DNA of 60,000 nt from Mesostigma viride (Eukaryota; Streptophyta; Mesostigmatophyceae; Mesostigmatales; Mesostigmataceae), in contig RPFO01000089.1 of NCBI GenBank assembly GCA_009746045.1, positions 1,043,364 to 1,103,363 of the forward strand. Reading direction: 5' to 3'. Position numbers and translations under genes: made by a program. The notes under the pieces were generated by a model. It was not told the origin of the DNA. It searched no databases and saw only the letters and a program-made list of their open reading frames with translations. Each line of letters starts with the position of its first letter. Positions within the stretch are counted from its first letter, which is position 1. This document shows, one piece after another, positions 43,755-54,364 of this stretch.

Positions 43755-44703
43755 TAGGTCCGGGTCGCGCCGCGCCGGTGCCCGGCGCGCGCAAGTTTGC
43801 CAGTGGGTTGCGATGGGACAAGGGGACCCTGCCATAGGAGGAGGTGTCTACCTGGTTGGCCCGTCTTATTAACCTGGTTGGCCCGGCAGGGCCCACATCG
43901 GTATTCACCTGGTCTGTGCGGGCAAGATGGCCGGCAAAGAGGAAGCGGCGGTGTCGGATGGTATGGGTGACAAGAGGGAGCTAGCTAGCAGTAGAGCTCG
44001 CGGCCCGGGTGCGGCGTTCTTGGTAGCGGACGCCGAGGATATGACGGAGCATTCGAGTGACGGTGCCGTCATTGAGCTGCTGCATGGCTCAGCGCCTGGT
44101 CCAGGGTCCACGCCTCGCAGCTATAAAGGAGGATGCTGCTCAGGACAAGGGCCTTGAACAGAATGCGCTTGCGTCGCTCACTCAGGTAGCGGCAGGTCCA
44201 GAACCTGTCGAGGCGGCGGAGGGCCGCCCAGGCCTGGCCAATGCGGGTGTTGATGTCGTCGGCCGTGGAGGGAAGCCAGCTGCCAAGGAGCTTAAAGCGG
44301 GTCGCCGGGGGGACGGGGCTGCCGTCCAGCAAGAGGAGGGTGGGTGGGGCTATCCCAGCAGGGAAGCCGATGGCCATGACCTCCGTTTTCTTGCTGATCA
44401 TAAGCCCCACCGCCCGCGCTTCCAGTGATAAGCTGTCTAGCCAGAGTTGGGCTGACTCCGGGGTTTCCACGAGTGTCGTGTCATCAGCGTAGATCAGATC
44501 GCTCAGGCGGTAGGGGGGGTCAACCCCGCGCCGTAGCTGGCGTACTCCGTGACCTCGATCCCCGGCGGGCGCCCCTCCACCCGGGCGAAGCGGGCTTGTG
44601 CACGCCGCATAATATAGTCCACCATAATGATGAATAGATATGGGGAGAGCACACAGCCCTGCCACACCCCGGTGTGCAGGGGGAACGCCGGAGTGACGCT
44701 GTC
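43755..44703 (-). pseudogene. Second RTE-like LINE, 3' part
   Basis: A relative of the LINE at 41244-42860. It reads TGVWQGCVLSPYLFIIMVDYI, then after a frame change LIYADDTTLVE, RFKLLGSWLPS and LSSILLYSCEAWTLDQ, and in a further frame THTIRHRRFLFAGHLARTDQV. The RT is cut at 44703-44708 by copia element 2, and its upstream part lies at 53555-53883. Multiple frame changes show an old copy. Confidence 0.82.
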
Positions 44704-44708
44704 GGCGG

Positions 44709-45372
44709 ATTTGCACAGCAACTCGTCAGCAGAGCTTGTGAGCTCCTGGTCTTGCTGGCTGGAATGACCCTAGGCTGCTGGCTAGCAACCTTTATCCTCA
44801 CACCAGGCCTACGACCCTCGATAGGCTCGCCACTCGTCGTGACGACCAAGGTTCGTGTGTGAAGACGCTCGTTGCCTCGTTGAGCCTCGAGCTATATATG
44901 CAACCTCGTTCCATCCTAATGTTCCTCGGTCATGAGCAACGCTGTGCAACGCTACTTTGCCAGAGCCTCGTATCGCTGCCCGGCTGCATCCTCGTTGCAG
45001 GCAGCATACAGGAATCTCTGGCTATCCTGTGTCTAGGACTGAGCACAGGACCTGCCACAGTCCCGTGCATGGACTTACATCCTTGCAGACCTGCTGGCTG
45101 GCCACTGGCTTCTACTAGCCACAGGACCGTTGCGTCCTCAGTACACTGTGTCCCAGTCACGTGAGGGTTCAGGCTAAGCCTGTGCAGGCACGGCCTGCCA
45201 CGTGTCCTGTCCACTATGCCCTGAGAGTGCACCGCCCTCGCCCGCCGGTCGGCAGTACTTCGGGACCTGATATCTCTCTAGCCCCTCGTCTGTTCTAGGC
45301 GGTTGACACGGCGTTGGAAAGGTCTCCTCAACCTGCATCCATCTAGCAGATTGGTGCCCCAATATGCTAACT
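44709..45372 (-). repeat. Copia-2 3' LTR
   Basis: 664 bp, the partner of 52891-53549. A minus-strand purine tract (CAAGAAAGGGTTGG) abuts it, matching GAAGGGATTGG next to the copia-1 3' LTR. Confidence 0.92.
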
Positions 45373-46383
45373 CCAACCCTTTCTTGTTTTGGAGCTTGGA
45401 CCAGCCTGAGAACCTATCAGCCATGCACTGTCCCCACAAGCCTTCAGACATCTGATCCCTTCCAGAGACCAGACCTGCCTTTTCTTTTGGAACCTGAGGT
45501 GCCTCCAAATATTAGCTAGGCCTGCTCATTGGTTCAAAGGTTGCCCTGTGACCCACATGACATCCCAACCCTTTCTTTGGGAACCTGGTGTAGATTAAAG
45601 TTAGGTCTTCACTTAGTCAGAGGAGTTTGGATAGAGGAGTCCATGAACGTACTATTGTGAGTTCCTGGTCATCCAGTTATCACAGGCGCCCGTTCATATG
45701 GCGCCCGCCACGGAGCCTCCCTCATCTTTTAAATCCTTCCAAAGACTGAGAGAGCCCTGACAAATGTTAGCCAACACATGGGGAGCCCATGTCCTCTCTG
45801 AGGGATACAGTAAACTCAGGATTCACACATGCCAGGCTGAGGTCAGCTGGGGAATCGAACCCCACCCCATATTCTCCAGGTTTGGATCAGCTCCTGGAAC
45901 TGAACATGACAAACAACATGACATGACAATAACATGATTATGTTTTATTATAAAGAAGTATAACCCATAGTGAGGCCCCTGGCAACCACGTCCAACATGG
46001 TCACACTTAACCAGGGATTTTATTAGCATGCAACAGGTTGGTTACAGAGAATATATACAAATGTACAGCAACCTGTTAGAGCCAACACTTGGGCTGCCCT
46101 TTCAGAGTCCATTCCATGAAGACCCAAGGCCCATTACAAAGTCCTTAAGACTCTTCTGCAGCCCCATGACAGAGCCAGGCGAAATTCTCAGCCAGGGGAG
46201 TGACTCCACCCTGACCCCTGTCCAGCAGAGTGTGTCTAAACGTACTCTGAAGGACCTGCTGTCAGCCACCACGTGGCTGCCCAGCCCACTGGGATGCCTC
46301 CCACCTAGAGCAACTGCTGTTTGGTCTGCTATGGCTCTCCCCCCTTGGAAGCCATGAGCCCACGAAGCAAAGGGTATTGCAGC
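45373..46383 (-). other. Copia-2 3' non-coding region with T-arm-like hairpin
   Basis: About 1 kb without a supported ORF. At 45848-45864 the minus strand folds as TGGGG-TTCGATT-CCCCA, a perfect 5-bp stem with the tRNA T-loop sequence. It corresponds to 10827-10843 in copia 1, where the outer pair is C-G instead of T-A. Two GGCGCCCG octamers 7 bases apart lie at 45686-45708, as in copia 1. Confidence 0.6.
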
Positions 46384-47907
46384 TCAGCCTTCTCCTCCAG
46401 CTTGGTGAGAGCATCTGCAGGGTTGTCGATCCACGCCAGCCACATGTTCAATGTTAGCTAATAAGCAAGACATTTCCTTGAGCAACAAATAATCAAGGTC
46501 CCTGCTCCTGGCCAGCTGCCTGTGCACAAACTGCACCATGCCCATGCTGTCAGTTCTTACCAGTGTGTGCATCTGCAACCGACAGGAAGCCACTTGACAT
46601 AGCTGGTAAAATAGCTCCCTCAAGTAAAGAGCAGTATGAAGCCCTTCACAGATTGCCCTGCACTCAGCAATGTCACTGCTGGGAGTTACCCTGTTGTGCA
46701 ACCGACTGTACCAGCAGACCAGAGAGGACTGTTCCTGCACCAGGGATATTAATGCTGCTGCACGGCCCCTGACCTCTGTGACCTTCCTACTATCCACAGA
46801 ACTGTCCACATAGAGCACCATGTCAAAAGGCCTGTACAAATCCAAAGGACCCAGCATGAGAGGGGGAGACATGCGAACCGCCTCTACCACACTCTCAGCA
46901 CCCACCTCAACCAGTTGGGAATCGGTCAACCGACTCAGTACCAACAGGTCAGGAGCACAAAGGCTGGCCAGCCATGCCAACATCTGTATTGTTGCACATC
47001 TGGCCTGGGTGATGGGCTCCTGCAAAGCATCTATGATCTGCTGGGGATAATCCTTACCATCCTCCAGCTTGATGGACCATGTACCCTGCTGATGGACCAA
47101 GGTTGCCTGCATTCCACAAAACACCATGGGCTCATTCTCAACCATGTACTGGATCTTACCCAGTTCAAACCGCTTCTGGATCCTGGCCAGAGTCAACTCT
47201 TGCCAAGTGGGAGGGCCCAGGAGATGCAGATCATCACCATGCAGGGAGGCAAACGCTGGCAGCCCATCATGGCTACCCTGAAACAGACAAGGATCAACTG
47301 GAGAGACTGAGAGACCACAGACAGACCTGAGGTACTTCTCCAAGCTCTTCCTCCAGATGATGGGAATCGATCTAAGGCCTTCCACGACTTTGAGAATCCT
47401 CAGATACCTCGTCTTAAGCTCTGCTCTCCACACTGCAGGCACCTTAACAAAGAAAGGGGGTATTGTACGCCAAGTATCCTGTGCTTCCTGTTGATCACCC
47501 TTGAGAAAAGCCCTCTTGAAATCTACCAACACAGAGCTATAGGGTATCCCCTTGTTCAGAAAAGACAAGTAAATGCACAACAAAATCCTCCATGTATCAT
47601 GCAGCATCCCTGGTGTGTACAGCTCCTCATCTGCTAACTGTCCAGTGCCATGGATGGTACTCGGTCACAACTGGTCTAACATGTGGCACCTGCACGCCAT
47701 CCACCTCCTTGAGCTTGGGGACAAACATCAATCTGAGCAGCTGGTGATCCTCCGGGAGGACTGTCATCCACAGGCTCTGCACAGTTGGCAACTATCCACT
47801 CATGCCCAGAAGCAACAAAGCCAAGAGTCCATGCCTTAGCCATCTTGGGGCTTTGCATCATCTCCACTAGCTTGCGCCAAGGTACAGGACTCGTGCCTGG
47901 GATCTGG
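46384..47907 (-). pseudogene. Copia-2 reverse transcriptase (main part) and RNase H
   Basis: A long open frame 47607-46384 carries VLVDFKRAFLKGD, GLRSIPIIWRKSLEKYL, SPVDPCLFQG, catalytic SLHGDDLHLL, then RNase H: LYVDSSVDSRKV, SSDIAECRAICEGLH, VRTDSMGMVQFVHR and NIEHVAGVD. The RT start (KMAKAWTLGFVASGHEWI, NCAEPVDD) lies at 47867-47676 in other frames. The final PADALTK-like box is lost to a frame change near 46430. The catalytic Asp pair has Gly before it (GDD), as in copia element 1. Confidence 0.87.
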
Positions 47908-48287
47908 AGTTAAGTAATGCAATACGCATTTCTTTTGCATACTTGCAAGTATACAAAAGTAATGCGTATTGCATTACTTAACTAAGATTGGCGTTCGCTC
48001 CTGGGGTACCGGGTTCGAATCCTCTCGGAGGCACGGAAATATTTGCGGCGGGTAGGCCTGGGGGGCCGAGTCGAAATATTTGTGGATTTCTATGTTTGGC
48101 GGAGGCCGGGTAGGCCAAGTCGAAATAGGAATTACGGCGCGAGGCTGGGAATAGCCGAGTCGTAATTAATCGAGTCACCTCGGTAACGAGCGGTGTGTGC
48201 GGAACGCCGGATTTCCCCACGCGGCCCAATTTTAGTTAAGTAATGCATGCAAGTATGCAAAAGTAATGCGTATTGCATTACTTAACT
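47908..48287. mobile_element. 380-bp palindrome-ended mini-element
   Basis: It begins AGTTAAGTAATGC and ends GCATTACTTAACT, with target duplication TCTGG on both sides. The left terminal block (47908-47983) is an almost perfect palindrome with 22-bp arms; the right block (48234-48287) is the same palindrome with an internal deletion, so the element ends in direct copies of a palindrome. Next to the left block lies GGGTTCGAATCC (48009-48020), a Pol III B-box/T-loop sequence. Three GGCCGAGTCGAAATA-like repeats follow. No ORF. It interrupts the region between protease and RT of copia element 2. It could be a miniature LTR element or a composite tRNA-related element. Confidence 0.65.
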
Positions 48288-49115
48288 TCTGGTACCTCTG
48301 CACACCCAACTCACGTGGGTCAAACGTAGTAGGGAGGATCAGCAGGTCCCCAGCAATGGGCTCCTTTGTATCAGGACCCTCTGCCTCTTGACCCCTCACA
48401 GCCCTTACAGCCACACTAAGACCCTGGGAGTAGCGATATCTCTGCAAGGGAAGGCGGCCCTGCCCCTCTAATGCTAGTTCCTCAGAGGATATCCTCACCC
48501 CTGGTAAGCACAAGAAGTTCTGACCTAGAATGGCAGGCCCCTGATACCCTTCAACCACACTGAACGTGGTGGGCACCCCCAGGATAGGCACACTCACTTC
48601 TCCCAAGATCTTCATGGACACATTCCCAGAGAAATCAGACACAGCTAGGCAGCTAGCTAGGGGATGACCACTGCAAGCCTGCAGCATCCTCTACCCTTAG
48701 AATGGACACCTGTGAGTTGGTATCCACTTCTAGTGCTGGTGCCCCACATGACCCCCATCCCGTGAGCTTAGATACCTTGGGATCACGCTTGCTGTTCTGC
48801 AGAGCTCGAATGATGTCCGCCATAAGCAGCCCCCTGGACTGTGGTGCAGCCCTGGCCACCTCTGGCCTTGTGACAGACGTCTCAGCAGACTCCTGCTCAC
48901 CCTCATCCATCCAGGACAGACCATAATCCAAGCATGGCGGGTTAGCATCTGCTGCCTGGCTCTCATCCTGCTCATCTCCCTCCAAGGGAGGATCAGGGCC
49001 GTCTTCAGGCCAGATTGCAGTTGGCCTTCTCTCCTTGACGTGAGCCCAGGATAGCCTGTACACGTGCTTGGGATTACTCTCCAAAGCCACCAGACAAGAA
49101 TGGTTAGCTCTTCAA
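48288..49115 (-). pseudogene. Copia-2 aspartic protease and start of RT frame
   Basis: Frame 49090-48653 holds the end of the integrase (KHVYRLSWAHVKE), a linker, and LEVDTNSQVSIL, the catalytic Asp box with Asn in the usual Gly position. After a frame change near 48670 the frame continues with VSMKILGEVSVPILG and GPAILGQNFLCLPG, then a linker to the RT (DLLILPTTFDPRELGVQRYQ) up to the mini-element. The protease thus lies after the integrase, as in copia element 1. Confidence 0.8.
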
Positions 49116-50313
49116 CATGGGTTACCTGCCCATCTTGCCACTTGCCACGCTTGCCTGGTAATGACGGTTCCTTCCACATCCTGACCCTCAGTCCCACCTG
49201 GGGCCTCAGCATTTTCCAACCCTTGTCCTTACGCCTCAATCTGGAAAACACCCTGTCTGCCTTCTTCAGGCAGGCTGCCACCACGTCCTGTGATAGCATA
49301 CCAAACTGCAATGCCAGGGGAGAGACTGCCACACCATCATAGTAATAGGTTACCCTGTGGTTAAGCTGCTCCTCAATCCCCTTACACCAAGCTGCTTTCT
49401 CTAGAGCTGATGCCACAACAGGCACACTCCTAGCTGCTAGCACCACTGTTTTTACTTCACGTATAGATCTCTCTACAGCTCCCTGCTGCCCATGGCATTC
49501 CCTAGGGACCACTACCAACTTACAAGGAAGCTGGTCAGCCAGCTTGATCAAGCAGTCAAACTGCAAGTCAGCTTGCACCTTGGTGTACACCCCAAAGCCT
49601 GGCAACAAAGACTGGAGACCCATCAACAGCTGATGCTCCTGCATTCCAGGAAGAATGGTCAGCAACCTATATCTGCTAAACCTATCCACCCCCACCAACA
49701 GATACATGCCCCTGATGTGTTGGATGTCCACCTGGATATCCCCCCGCTCTCTAGCAGGTTCTCTGGCATGGGACTGTGGGAGGCGAACAGCATTCTCCTG
49801 ACAGACACAATTCTGAGCAGCTGCACTGCAGGCCTCTAGCAAAGGCTCCTTGCCAATCTTCCAAGCAAACATCTCTGCCTGCTTAGAGTGGCCAAAGATA
49901 TGGTGTAGAGTGTTTCCAGCCTGAGCATAGCTCAACCCCCTGTCAGCCTGGCTGCACAGAGAGGAACGTGACAAAGACTGTGTGCTTGGGATAGCACGAC
50001 CCACCTGCTGTTCTCTTGCTCCAGGGACCTCCTCCAAGGTAGCTCGGCTCCCAGAGCCAGCCCCGGTTCCCACAGAAGCTGCAGGTCCTTCCAGTCTGGC
50101 GGCTTGACTCCCAGAGTCAACCCCAACAACTGGAGACCCTGCACCTGCCACAGGCACAGGGAATTCCACTGCTGCAGCAGCGTTATTGCAATCATTGAGT
50201 GGAAGCACCTCATCATTCCCAACCCCTTGCTGCTGCACAAGAGGGACACCCCCATTACTATGTACAACTGTTCGTCCCACTAGGGGTGATTGACTATTTA
50301 CAGGGGACAACAC
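49085..50313 (-). pseudogene. Copia-2 integrase
   Basis: From the ATG at 50313 (MLSPVNSQSPLVGRTVVHSN) through a low-complexity start. The zinc finger is HHIFGHSKQ with a Cys cluster (CSAAAQNCVC). The core has Asp in IQVDIQHIRGMYLL, Asp in VQADLQFDC and Glu in GQQGAVERSIREVK, then YYYDGVAVSPLALQ and PQVGLRVRMWKEPSLPGKR. The frame shifts near 49110; beyond that the listed frame is a shadow. No protease box occurs between the gag zinc knuckle and this domain. Confidence 0.84.
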
Positions 50314-50318
50314 TCAAG

Positions 50319-51302
50319 TCATGGCTTACCCACCTGGCCAGAGCCTGCTCCAGCAGACTTGGCCTGGTCTGGGCAGTCACGTCGCCAATGACCCGTCCTG
50401 CCACATCCAAAGCACTTGTCATCCTTCCCAGCAGCAGCCTTCTTCAGGCCACCCTGGTTCTGGCTGCTCTGACTGGCCTGGGTGCCCTGGCCCTGGCTCT
50501 TGCCTTGCCCTTGGCCACCCTTGTTCTGCTGACCACCCTGGTGACCACCAGCCTGCTGCTGACCCTTGCCTTTGGATCCCTGCTGCTGGCCCTTGCCACC
50601 CTGGTTACCATTCTGCCTGCGCCTGTTAGCCCTCTGACGCCTACTAGGTCTGGTTTCTCCCTGAGCACCCTGCCCAGGGGCGTCACCATGGACCTGATGA
50701 GCGGAGGCTGAAGGGGCACCAGTCACCTGGATTGCCTTGCAAGCAGCATTGTCAGATGGACGGATATTGAAAATAACCTTTTGCAAGGCTGGCCACGTCC
50801 CATCTGTCTGATCAGCAAACATCCTAGCTGCATTTCTCCCATCCACACTCAGCCCCATGCGATCCAGGAAGTAATCTGCCACTGCTCTGTCAGTCAGATT
50901 GAAGCCATGCTTGGCCCCCTTCTCCCTGATGCGTGTGAGCCGCTGCAGCTCCTCAGCTATTGTGCCCTTGATCTCAAAGGTATCATAGCTGAGCTTATAG
51001 TGATTAGTGAGGTTGAGTACCTTATCAGAGAACTCCTGACGTAGGCCCTCTAGGAACTGAGACCAAGTCAGCTTGTCCTTGACAGCTTGCCTAGCCTTGT
51101 CCCTCACACGCTCACTGGAATCCCTATTAGTCGTGGATGTGTGGAATACCTGCACAAGGTTGACAGTGGGATCTACAGAGCATGAAACTAGCTCCATATC
51201 CTCCAACCACTTGTCTAGCTCTTCCTGTCCCACAGGAGGCTTGAGAGGCTTCTGGCCATTCATCACAGCCACAGCACTCATATGAGGTCTAGTCCCAGGC
51301 AA
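50319..51302 (-). CDS. Copia-2 Gag with CCHC zinc knuckle
   Basis: 327 residues, intact. The helical gag core (QEELDKWLEDMELV, LTWSQFLEGLRQEFSDKV, EELQRLTRIREKGAKHGF) is followed by a basic Gln/Gly-rich stretch and the zinc knuckle CFGCGRTGHWRRDCPDQ near the C-terminus. HGFNLTDRAVADYFL parallels HGFNVADNIALTNWL in copia-1 Gag. It binds element RNA in the particle. The stop lies 5 bp before the integrase ATG. Confidence 0.87.
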   Translation of the reverse strand: MPGTRPHMSAVAVMNGQKPLKPPVGQEELDKWLEDMELVSCSVDPTVNLVQVFHTSTTNRDSSERVRDKARQAVKDKLTWSQFLEGLRQEFSDKVLNLTNHYKLSYDTFEIKGTIAEELQRLTRIREKGAKHGFNLTDRAVADYFLDRMGLSVDGRNAARMFADQTDGTWPALQKVIFNIRPSDNAACKAIQVTGAPSASAHQVHGDAPGQGAQGETRPSRRQRANRRRQNGNQGGKGQQQGSKGKGQQQAGGHQGGQQNKGGQGQGKSQGQGTQASQSSQNQGGLKKAAAGKDDKCFGCGRTGHWRRDCPDQAKSAGAGSGQVGKP

Positions 51303-51343
51303 AGCACGAGGGTCACTGCCAATGACAGCAGCTCCTACCGGTG

Positions 51344-52865
51344 CTAATGGCGCAGGAACACTAGCTGCAGGAACACCAGATCAGGCACACATGGTCTCTT
51401 ACCAGGTGCTTGACGTTCAGCATCCTCCTGGCCCTCCCCCGTCAGCACCACGCCGTCGGTTGGCCACCCTGCACGCTCCTCCCCTTGTGCCACCTCTTTC
51501 CTCTTCCGGATGGATGCCCTCCTGCCATTGGCGCCCTCTGCCGTTGGGATTGCCTGTCCCTCTGGCACGACGCTGGCGGGGCCTCCAGTATCCGCCCTTG
51601 CCTCACCACCGCCATCCCCTGCCCCGCTCCCGCTGCCGCTCCCGCGCGTGTTACGAAGCATTATAAAATACTACAGACAACACACGCAGATATGGCTGCT
51701 GGAACCACTCAGGCCGACGCACCTACCCCAGACGAGGAGGCCTCCTGGCCTGCACTCGCCTGCGACTCCTCACGATCCGTACGCTCCTCAACACCCTCAG
51801 CAACCGGTGTGGCTGCTGCTGCTGCTGCTGCGACAATCTGGAGGTCTGGGTTAAACTCTCCCAGCACGCAGGTTACAGGTCGCCCGTCTTCCTTGCGTTC
51901 GACCGGGTGCTGTTCTTCACCTGGATTGCGATGCCAGGCAAGATTGCGTACCCACCGCTTACCGCCTCCAACAAGCTCGCTTTGCTCGCCGCGGCCGTAA
52001 CGATCGTACTCGTGAGTCACCTCACGAGGGACGTGCAGATCTGCTCTCTGCCTCTCCTCGTAGGTTGCTGTAGTGCCGTCGCCCTCGTTTATCTGCTGGG
52101 CCGAGCGCTTTACGGAGCCCTCTGGCTTGTCGGTCCACTCGAAATGGACGTCCTCAGGCGTCTTCTCGACACCCGTGACTATCTCCACCTCCGGACCCCA
52201 CGCTGAGGTGGTTTCCGGCCTTGGCGTGTCAAGCCTGGAGTACAGTCAGTACACCCCGAAAGGCTGCGTGGTAATATAGAACCTGTCCGCGTACCCTCTC
52301 GACTCTTGCAAAAGGACCGAAACCAGATTCTCAATGGTTTGAGCAAATACCTCCGCCGTGCTCCACGGATTCACAACCTCGCGAGCTCGGGCGTTCCGGA
52401 TTATGTCGGCGTCTGGTACCCCCTCCCCTAGCACCGCTGTAGCCACACAGTGGTTGAACAGCCGTGTGCTGCCGAGCGCTGTCGCCACGATCTGGCTAAG
52501 CGCCTCCCTGGCTAGGTCGAGACCGGCTAACGTTATATGGCCGCCCTGATAGGCTACCTCTACGTTGTTAGCAGTTTCAGCTAGCGCGTCACGAATACGC
52601 ACCAACTCTTCCACCGCCACCCGCCCTGTCTCACCCGCGGGGAAATCACGACGCGAGCCCTTTGAACAATCGGGTCCGCCTCCGCTGGCCTGTTGCCTCC
52701 CCCACAAACCGCCACCCACCCCTCTTCTGCCAAGTGCCTCGCTACGTAGGCCGCTTGCACGAACGTTGGGGCGTTCGCTTGGTTACGGTAGGGGAAAAAC
52801 GCTTGCGCGTCTCTCTGCTCGCTCGCCTCACCAGCACCGTAACTGCTCGACGATGAACCAGACAT
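51344..52865 (-). pseudogene. Copia-2 ORF0 region, extra coding region before gag
   Basis: The ATG at 52865 (MSGSSSSSYGAGEASEQR) lies 25 bp inside the 5' LTR, as in copia element 1. The frame passes by a frame change near 52640 into one ending at 52246 with VFAQTIENLVSVLLQESRGY and the aromatic end RFYITTQPFGVY. Two more minus-strand frames follow before gag: 52188-51709 (acidic/Gln-rich with an Ala run) and 51661-51344 (Gly/Arg-rich). No family is recognised. Whether these are one broken protein or several is undecided. Confidence 0.45.
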
Positions 52866-52890
52866 GAAAGCGCTTGGAAGCAATAGTACG

Positions 52891-53549
52891 ATCTGCACAG
52901 CAACTCGTCAGCAGAGCTTGTGAGCTCCTGGTCTTGCTGGCTGGAATGACCCTAGGCTGCTGGCTAGCAACCTTTATCCTCACACCAGGCCTACGACCCT
53001 CGATAGGCTCGCCACTCGTCGTGACGACCAAGGTTCGTGTGTGAAGACGCTAGTTGCCTAGTTGAGCCTCGAGCTATATGCAACCTCGTTCCATCCTTGT
53101 TCCTCGGTCATGAGCAACGCTGTGCAACGCTACTTTGCCAGAGCCTCGTATCGCTGCCCTGCCGCATCCTCGTTGCAGGCAGCATACAGGAATCTCTGGC
53201 TTATCCTGTGTCTAGGACTGAGCACAGGACCTGCCACAGTCCTGCATGGACTTACAACCTTGCAGACCTGCTGGCTGGCTACTGGCTTCTACTAGCCACA
53301 GGACCGTTGCGTCCTCAGTACACTGTGTCCCAGTCACGTGAGGGTTCAGGCTAAGCCTGTGCAGGCACTGCCTGCCACGTGTCCTGTCCACTATGCCCTG
53401 AGAGTGCACCGCCCTCGCCCGCCGGTCGGCAGTACTTCGGGACCTGATATCTCTCTAGTCCCTCGTCTGCTCTAGGCGGTTGACACGGCGTTGGAAAGGT
53501 CTCCTCAACCTGCATCCATCTAGCAGATTGGTGCCCCAATATGCTAACT
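52891..53549 (-). repeat. Copia-2 5' LTR
   Basis: 659 bp, the partner of 44709-45372. On the minus strand the internal sequence starts CGTACTATTGC, parallel to CGTATTACACG in copia element 1 and likewise lacking an initial TGG. Confidence 0.92.
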
Positions 53550-53554
53550 GGCGG

Positions 53555-53883
53555 TACGGACCTGGGCTTGGGACCCTTCATAGAACTGGCGGATGATCTC
53601 AACGATGTACGATGGGACACGGAACAGGTGAAGGACCACCCACAGGGTGTCCCATATAACCGTATCGAATGCCTTGGTGTAATCCACGAAGATCAATAGC
53701 AATGGCAATTAGAGGCCGGGGGCCAGGCGGCCCACTTCCTCGATCAGGCGGCGCGCCGGGTAATGGTGACCATAACACAATTGCGACCAACACGGAAGCC
53801 CATCTGGGACTCACCTAGGTGGGGATCGAGGCTGGCGCGCATGCGGTTCAGCAGGAGACGCATGAAGACTTTTAGCACACTAG
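53555..53883 (-). pseudogene. Second RTE-like LINE, upstream part
   Basis: This continues 43755-44703 on the far side of copia element 2. In minus-strand frames it reads VLKVFMRLLLNRMRASLDPH, LGESQMGFRVGRNCVM and, after a frame change near 53755, IFVDYTKAFDTVIWDTLW and VREFYEGS-type sequence up to the GGCGG site. Its upstream end coincides with CACTA at 53878, where the next element begins. Confidence 0.75.
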
Positions 53884-54240
53884 GAACTCAGGGGTGGTAA
53901 AAAATACCACTTTAATCACTTTTTATCACTTTTTATCACTTTTTACCACCCACAAGTGGTAAAAAGCCGTAAAAAGCCGTAAAAAGTGATAAAAAGCGAT
54001 AAAAAGTGATAAAAAGTGATAAAAAATACCACCTAAAGCGACTTTTACCACCTAACGGAGGTGGTAAAAGTGGTAAAAGGTGGAAAATGGTGGTAAAAAG
54101 TGGTAAAAAGTGGTAAAAAGTGGTAAAAAGTGGTAAAAAGTGGTAAAAAGTGGTAAAAAGTGGTAAAAAGTGATAAAAAGTGGCCAAAGTGGTAAAAAGA
54201 ACACCACGACGAGCACAAAAGTGGTAAAAAATACAAGGGC
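53878..54240. repeat. Left end of the CACTA element, with (TGGTAAAAAG)n subterminal repeats
   Basis: CACTA at 53878-53882 marks the end of LINE homology. From 53891 to 54240 runs a 10-bp repeat, TGGTAAAAAG and its variants TGATAAAAAG and CCGTAAAAAG; the first 50 bp carry it in the opposite orientation (CTTTTTATCA). Dense short subterminal repeats bound by element proteins are a hallmark of En/Spm elements. The matching right end was not found in the window. Confidence 0.55.
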
Positions 54241-54364
54241 TGAACCGACAACAAGTCAGTTTAGGCCCAAACAATGAATGATGCATCTTTATTCAACATA
54301 ATATCGGCATGATTACACTTGTGTGCAGCATCTAATGAGGCCGCAAAATGCTGGCGCAGCAGCA

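Larger units (their letters stand above)
44709..53549 (-). mobile_element. Copia element 2, nested in the second LINE
   Basis: 8841 bp, with LTRs of 664 bp (44709-45372) and 659 bp (52891-53549) and target duplication GGCGG at 44704-44708 and 53550-53554. On the minus strand it has the same layout as copia element 1: ORF0, gag, integrase, protease, RT, RNase H. The LTRs differ by several substitutions and small indels, so it is older than copia element 1. It also hosts a 380-bp insertion at 47908-48287. LTR ends on the element strand begin AGTTAGC, like AGTTAAC in copia 1. Confidence 0.92.

Noticed and set aside
47983-48040. A complete tRNA gene in the mini-element
   Set aside because: Only the T-loop/B-box is convincing. 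The T stem pairs poorly and there is no room for an acceptor and D arm upstream outside the palindrome.
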